NCBI GenBank assembly: GCA_023213395.1
Contig: CM041465.1
Coordinates: 226,679,741-226,743,740 of the forward strand
Direction of reading: 5' to 3'
Source of the DNA: Cycas panzhihuaensis
Lineage: Eukaryota; Cycadophyta
Length of the DNA: 64,000 nucleotides
In this document: piece after piece, positions 58,895 to 64,000 of the stretch
How the letters are laid out: each line of letters starts with the position of its first letter
How positions within the stretch are numbered: the stretch's first letter is position 1
Position numbers and translations under genes: made by a program
Notes under the pieces: generated by a model
What the model was told of the DNA's origin: nothing
The model's input: the letters and a program-made list of their open reading frames with translations, nothing else
Database searches by the model: none

Positions 58895-59935
58895 TATGAC
58901 TCACATCAGGGATAGTTTTAATCCTTCCATCCCCAAATTGAACCTTCACCTTTCCATGACCCACAATTTTATATAGGTAATGATCCCCAAGAAATACCTC
59001 CCCTCTATCAATCTTTATGTATTCACAAAACCAGTCCCTATGGGGAGTAACATGAAGCAAAGCACTAAAGTCGATTAACCAAGACTCAATATTTGACAAC
59101 TTACTTGAGGTTGCTAAATAAATATCATCATCAGCTTCATCGGAGGCTTTTTTTATCATGGAAGAAGTAGCTTTAGGTGACTTTCCCTTATCAACATTTA
59201 CTTGACATTGGCTCTTCATATGGCCAACCTTCCTATATCTCTAGCATACCAAAGGTCCTTTACCTGGAGATTTAGATTTCCTCTAGATCTTGGCCATCTG
59301 CTCCTAGGCCTTTATTAGTCACGATCCAATGTTTAACCTCTCATCGCTAATGCTTCTTTCGAATAATCCTCAGAATATTTTCATCTTGTCTTTTCTGATA
59401 GTAGAGTAGCAATAACATCATCAAATTTTAGGGTGGCAGCAGTTGTACTGCTAATCATCATCACAAGATTATCCTAGCAATCAAGAAGTGAATATAACAG
59501 GGTAATACACTTGTCTTCTTCAGATATTATTACCCCAACTGAAACAAGCTACCTCACCACGATGTTAAATGTAGTGAGATGATTTGCAACTGTATCTCCA
59601 TCACTCATCCTGAGTGAATACAAATTTTTCTAAAGAAATAGCTTATTAACCAGAGACTTTATCTAATACAAAGCCTCTAACTTTCTCCATATATGTTTAG
59701 TTGTAGACTCTGTGGTAACATTCAGTTATACCATATCTGAAAGGCATTACCTTATCGAATTGATTACCTTTCAATCAAGCTTCTTTCAGTCTTTATCACC
59801 CATGGTTACAGACTTTATTCTTGCTACAGTGATCCACTGATCCTTCTCGATGAGGATATCTTTCATCTTTAGTTTCCGTAGCTTAAAGATCTAGCCATTG
59901 AATTTTTCAATCTCCATCTTTGTAGTACTTTCCAT
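58895..59935 (-). pseudogene. Copia gag and protease, degraded
   Basis: Gag ATG at 59935 (MESTTKMEIEKFNG), then KLRKLKMKDILIEKDQW and SLRMSDGDTVANHLTTFN, the usual Tork/Tnt1-like gag. The knuckle near 59240 reads VCxRYRKVGHMKSQC, with the second Cys lost. The protease stretch (59219-58895) is open for about 100 codons: SNIESWLIDFSALLHVTPHRDWF, where the active site is now IDFSA (normally LDSGA), then VFLGDHY and IPDVSHI. Gag has several stops. The protease Gly loss alone would make it inactive. Confidence 0.82.
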
Positions 59936-60021
59936 GATCTTCACACTCAAATTCACTGAATAAGGTTCCCACTTACCAAATGGATTCCCACAAAATTAAA
60001 ACCCTTAGCTCTAATACCAAA

Positions 60022-60404
60022 TGAAGAGAAAATATAACTGAGAAGTAATGTAATAACAAAACTCTAAGTTATGCAAAGAATAAATAATATAAATAAATCA
60101 AGCACTCAATAAAAAACACTAGGAGGTTTAAGTCTAAGCATAGACCATTTATTAATTTAAGCCACAACTAAAGAATTATAGAGATGAATGAACCCCAACT
60201 CTTTTCCTTGACTCATCAATGACCATATCATCATTATCATATATTACATATGTCATTACATAAGAATATATAGATACAATATGACAAGATACTGCCTTGT
60301 AGTTTTATAATACAATGGGCATAAACCATTAGGCTGGCAAAGACCCCATAAAGGAGCTCAGGTGTAACACCTATACCTATGTAACACTTGCAAAGTGTTT
60401 AACA
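60022..60404 (-). repeat. Probable 5' LTR of minus-strand copia
   Basis: Starts TGAAGAGAAAATATAAC two bases after the reverse PBS, and ends GCAAAGTGTTTAACA. There is no second copy for comparison, so the right edge is provisional. Confidence 0.5.
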
Positions 60405-61320
60405 TATATAACAATCGTTTACATTTTACATAATATCTTTGCATTGAGAGATCAGATTCTTAAATTGCTTGATATGTTGGATTCATGAATCAAAGCTCTA
60501 TAGCCTAGAGCCCTTTTTTGCTTGATTTGAGTAGAATTTCAAAGAGTTTGATCTAGTCAAAGCCGACCCTTTTTTATACCTCTTAATTCATTAACCATAA
60601 AGGGGTCCTTGTACTATTTTTCTAATAACTTGAGTTCTATAACTCTATTTTCTGAATTGTCAAAACTATTAGAAAGATGTTACAGTGCTCTATAGATTAG
60701 AATAGGTTTTGTTATATTCTAATGATGTTTTATAGGCCCTTAAATCCATTGAAGTTAAACCTTTGATTCAATCCTAGTTAGATAAATTCTTTGATATTTT
60801 GAGCCAAGTTTTTTAATTCTTACTAAATATACTCATTTATTATCTAATACTAATTAATTATTGATAATATTTGCTTGGTTTTATAAGCTTACCAGTTATT
60901 TTTAATCTCTTTAGCATCATTTTTAGCTTCTTAAAGATCAAGAGCCTTATACAGATCAAAAGTGATAAACCAATACTCCTTATCATTATCATTTTCCTTC
61001 TTTAACATCTAAATTGAATCTAAGAGGTTTCCTTAAGTTTTTTTGGTAATTTAAGGTATTTTTCCTTCTTGAATACTTCAAGATTACACTTAGTTTATAT
61101 GTGAATCTATGAAAGGGCATTTTTTCATTTTATTTACATTGCTTCTAAAAACATTTGCTAACAACTTTTTATATCTTGAGCTCACTAATTCACAAGTTAA
61201 AGGAATATTTTATTTGCCTTAAAGCCATTATATTGCATATTTGCAAGTTATTTTTTTGTCTCTTTTAACCTTTTAAGCCTCATTTCATTTAAGCATCACA
61301 TTATATTTTTTTATATACTA
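60405..61320. other. AT-rich spacer, nothing recognised
   Basis: Pyrimidine-rich on the plus strand with no frame, LTR edge or repeat that could be supported. It ends where the GC-rich block begins. Confidence 0.45.
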
Positions 61321-61321
61321 T

Positions 61322-61338
61322 TTCCCGGCTTCCGGGAA
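61322..61338. repeat. Perfect short palindrome at the GC-rich boundary
   Basis: TTCCCGG, then CTT, then CCGGGAA: a 7-bp perfect inverted repeat with a 3-bp loop exactly where the composition switches. Confidence 0.7.
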
Positions 61339-61884
61339 TGGATACGGAATCACCGACTCAGGTAAGTGCAGGTATGTCTCTTGCATTATCATCGCTTTCT
61401 TTTACTGGATGTTTGCTTGCGTATCTACATGTGTATGACTTTGTGAGGGGCCTTGTAGTCGTCCACACTTATTTTAGCCTATGACGACTATAGCAGGGGC
61501 ACACTCCCAGCAAGTGTGGCACCCTGGTGACCGTATTGCTTCCCGCATCTGCCCTCCTCGCTCCAGGATCCACTAGGTTTGCGCCACCTCCACCCGTGTG
61601 ATGACTCATCATCGTTTGGTCAACTTGCCACCCCATTCGAGCCCTATTTTTGCTCCTTTGGACCCGTTTTGTTGGCTTGTTTGCTCCCGGGTGGGTGTTT
61701 TAGCGTTATGTCCACCTTTTCGGTCGTCTGCCCCCAACCTAGACTGGTTGGTGGGCCCCATTCTCTGCCCTAGGCGCGTCTGCGATTTTTTGATCTTGCC
61801 CGGAATATCCGTGATCTGCCAATATTCGTGACGACATCTCGCATTATTTTTAAAATCCGTTGTGGCAATTTCGCATTTATTGTG

Positions 61885-61965
61885 AAGCGCCACGTGGCTC
61901 AGCTTTATTTCTCCTCGGTGCGCCCTAATCGCATGGTTTAGGGTTTTGCTTGAGTACTTAAGCCC
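61885..61965 (+). promoter_or_regulatory. Possible promoter: G-box and downstream leader-like sequence
   Basis: CCACGTGGC (core CACGTG at 61891-61896) is a canonical plant G-box. About 60 bp downstream is GAGTACTTAAGCCC, followed by a CT-rich stretch typical of plant 5' leaders or LTR R regions. No clear TATA box was seen. Confidence 0.3.
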
Positions 61966-64000
61966 TTTTGGCTCATTTTCAAAGATCTTTTGGCTCACTT
62001 TGAAGTTGCTCTCAAGAAAACACTCTCCGCCTCCGCTCTTCTCTGTTGTTCGTCGCAACTAGACCTCAGACCTCTTCATACAAGGCCCAGCCTCCTTTAG
62101 CTCTACCGCGACATTCTCTCACCCCTCAAACGCCTTGGAGAGGGCTCCTTTGAAGCTTTCACCGGTTTCTACCTGTGCCCACGAGTTCCCTGCTTATGTA
62201 TTTCCGTCACACCCCGTAGGTGGCCTCAAGCCCGCCTCCACTCCAGATCTGGGCTATTTTTCCAAATTCTTCTTGTCCTTAGCCGAGGCAACCTTGCCTC
62301 CCTTCCTGTATCCTTCATTTTGCATTTTTTTTTTGTGATATTTGTGCTTCAGCTTATTTGTTCCTACTTGTTCCGTGAGAGTTGGTTTTCCTCCCTTTGG
62401 AGGACCTGCTATACCACTCTCTCTCGTGCTTCTTACTCGTTCTTTGTCCAAGGCCGGGCGTTGAGGGGTTGCATAGGTTTTGGAGAGGAGCTGGGTGGAT
62501 TCCGTACCACCTTCCACGCTCCCTAGGCGGCTCTTAGCCCCCCAAAACCTCCTTCTCGCCTCGTGCTTATCTTGGCTTGTAAACAAGGGTTTGAAGGCTC
62601 TTTGGTCGCCCAAACCAAAGACCGCCACAAGTTGCGTGTTGATTTGGGACCCTTTGTTCAGTTTGGGTGCCATCCATAGGCCCCAACTACGGGTTCTTGC
62701 TTCACCCTTGCTCCACGGTCACGGTTTGCTCCCGTAGCATCCGGTCCCCGTGGGTATCTTTGGGTCTCTCTTGCCCTTTTTCCACCCATTTTCCACCTTG
62801 GTTCTTGACTTTCTCCTCGCCTTGTGGCTCCGGGGAGGTTGGGGCACCTTTGGGAAGTAGGCCACTCCGAGGCTTGCCTTGTTGTTTCCTTTCAGTTGGA
62901 TCACTTTCCTTTGGTATTTTCCTTATTGGACTAACGCTAACGCATGTATATTTAGACTCTTGCTTATGTTGCTAGACATATATCGTTAGATCTTTGCATT
63001 GCATGTTAGTGCTCTTCCTTCGGGAAGAGGGAGTCCCTTGTTGCTTACAGGTACTCGAGACGCGCGGAGAACGTTGCCCGTTGGCCTCTCTACCGGTAAG
63101 TGCTCATTGCATGTATCATGTTTTATGCTATCTCATTTACTAGTTAGCGGTCCTTTCCTTCCTTTGGTATTGCATTTACTTTTCCGGGGAGGGTAAGGAA
63201 CCCCTTTGTCCGCCGCATCCCGTGATCCAGTACGTCACGCTGAGTGGTTGGGTGCTCCTCGTGGAGGCTACGTCATCTCGACGCCTTCTACTGTGTGCCT
63301 TCCTTTCCTCTTCGCTACCCCTGCTTTCTTCCTTTTATTTTTTCTTAGTAATTAGAACATTGAAAGATTAAAAGGGGAAACTGCTTTTGTATTTGTTTGC
63401 TTTGTTGCATGCACCCCCTATTATCCGTAGGAAAGATTGTAAGAGTTTTCTTTGTCCTTACCTTTCCTTCCTTTTCCTTAACCGCACGAGCACCTTGCTT
63501 CCCGCATCGCTCGTGCATCCGGCCGATTATGAGGATTACTCTTGGCCCTGTCTCCGTGAGGGCCTTCTTCCCCTTCCGCCACCCAAGGGTGGGAGGGTCC
63601 TATTCGTGTCAACTCAGTTCATCCCACGTACCTTCGCCTTGATCGAGGTGGGGAAGGGTCGCCCAATAGTAGCCATACTCCATTGCATCCCGAACTTCGC
63701 CTCCGGCCAAGACGGGCGCCTGCGTGTAGTTACCCGCCTTTTAGGTTCTACTTTCTATCATTTCATCACTTACTCCTCCCACGCCTATCGGTTAGGTAGT
63801 TATCCGTAGCGGTAGCCCACCGTGACCATACCGGGATTGCGAGTAAGGGAGCTAGTCTCGCCTTCTCTTGGTTGGTTTCGCTACTCTTGTGTGAACCTTT
63901 TCATACTTATCTTGATTTCCACGCTACACCCCCAACGCGTGTGTTTTACCGCTTTTCTCCTTTCCTAACATTGTCGGCTGACTTTGCATGCGGCGCTTTC

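Larger units (their letters stand above)
58895..60404 (-). mobile_element. Truncated copia remnant (minus strand)
   Basis: A probable 5' LTR at 60022-60404 (TGAAGAG...TTTAACA), with a reverse PBS (TTAGCTCTAATACCA) directly to its left, then gag and protease on the minus strand. The element stops inside protease at about 58895, where it meets the plus-strand copia integrase. Integrase, RT and 3' LTR are absent. The outer LTR border rests only on the TG...CA rule. Confidence 0.75.
61321..64000. other. GC-rich, CpG-rich block of unknown identity
   Basis: Base composition changes sharply here. CpG dinucleotides are common, unlike the CpG-poor 61 kb before, and the plus strand is rich in C and T (long CCTTCC, CTTCTC and TTTCC phrases). 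Several open frames of 80-150 codons exist on both strands (for example 61609-62058 minus, 62254-62673 minus, 63387-63809 plus), but overlapping frames on both strands are expected in stop-poor GC-rich DNA and none resembles a known family. The phrase TTGCTTCCCGCATC occurs near 61538 and again near 63497. It could be a long LTR and leader of a younger gypsy-type element, or a gene's CpG-rich 5' region. The window ends before this can be decided. Confidence 0.4.

Noticed and set aside
61937-61950. TTTAGGG telomere-like heptamer
   Set aside because: A single copy only. Telomeric arrays need tandem copies.
61609-62673. Minus-strand frames of 149 and 139 codons in the GC-rich block
   Set aside because: Stop codons are rare in this composition, overlapping frames are open on the other strand, and no family resemblance was seen.
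63387-63809. A 140-codon plus-strand frame near the right end
   Set aside because: It has no recognised domain and the composition-driven absence of stops is sufficient explanation, so it was left within the unassigned block.
1-64000. CRISPR arrays, rRNA or tRNA genes
   Set aside because: No regularly spaced identical repeats with unique spacers and no rRNA or tRNA cloverleaf sequences were seen. Sequences matching the tRNA-Met 3' end are retroelement primer-binding sites.

Overview
The window looks like intergenic DNA from a large plant nuclear genome. It is strongly AT-rich up to about 61.3 kb. Almost everything recognisable is a decayed LTR retrotransposon (Ty1/copia more than Ty3/gypsy), often nested, with primer-binding sites of the initiator-Met type (TGGTATCAGAGC and variants). 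The few host-gene relics are plant-type: a SurE-like fragment, a VPS13-like fragment, a PPR-DYW tail and a plant-mobile-domain-like protein. The age of the insertions and the depth of nesting would fit a slowly turning-over genome such as a gymnosperm, but this is inference and no species can be named. No intact host gene, rRNA, tRNA or CRISPR array was found.

Layout. 0-3 kb holds degraded host-gene fragments on the plus strand. 3.4-4.4 kb is an AGATCT-rich degenerate repeat field leading into a minus-strand LTR remnant (4.58-4.96 kb). 5-7.1 kb holds an RNase H relic on the minus strand. A complete copia element (7132-12477, target duplication AGGTT) interrupts this region. The sequence beyond it (12.5-15 kb) carries a TATA-like box and a plant-mobile-domain-like pseudogene. 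15.3-20.66 kb contains two minus-strand copia remnants, one inserted into the integrase of the other.

21.3-35.4 kb is a nest. A plus-strand copia host is split by a complete copia (21433-28531), by a long-TIR foldback element (28884-29536) and by an unclassified insert of about 2.2 kb. A solo LTR (34706-35376, target duplication CATCT) of the 7.1-kb family lies just after its polypurine tract. 36.24-39.69 kb is a unit bounded by two 344-bp direct repeats and containing a broken PPR-DYW gene tail antisense to the unit.

44.15-58.9 kb is best read as one plus-strand copia host with its 5' LTR at 44152-44401. A small gag-only element (46220-49430, target duplication ATTTC) is inserted in its leader. 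A complete Ty3/gypsy element (51020-58108, near-duplication ATTGG/ACTGG) is inserted between protease and integrase. The host copia then meets a minus-strand copia (58.9-60.4 kb) tail to tail. From about 61.32 kb to the end the composition changes abruptly to GC-rich, CpG-rich, pyrimidine-rich sequence with no recognised protein.

The only retroelement reading frame that looks uninterrupted and recognisable is the 130-codon gag of the 46-49 kb element. All other element proteins carry stops or frameshifts. Nothing here is a clear new biological system. The best leads are the LTR-flanked PPR capture, the gag-only element, the host-fragment cluster at 1-3 kb and the GC-rich terminal block.
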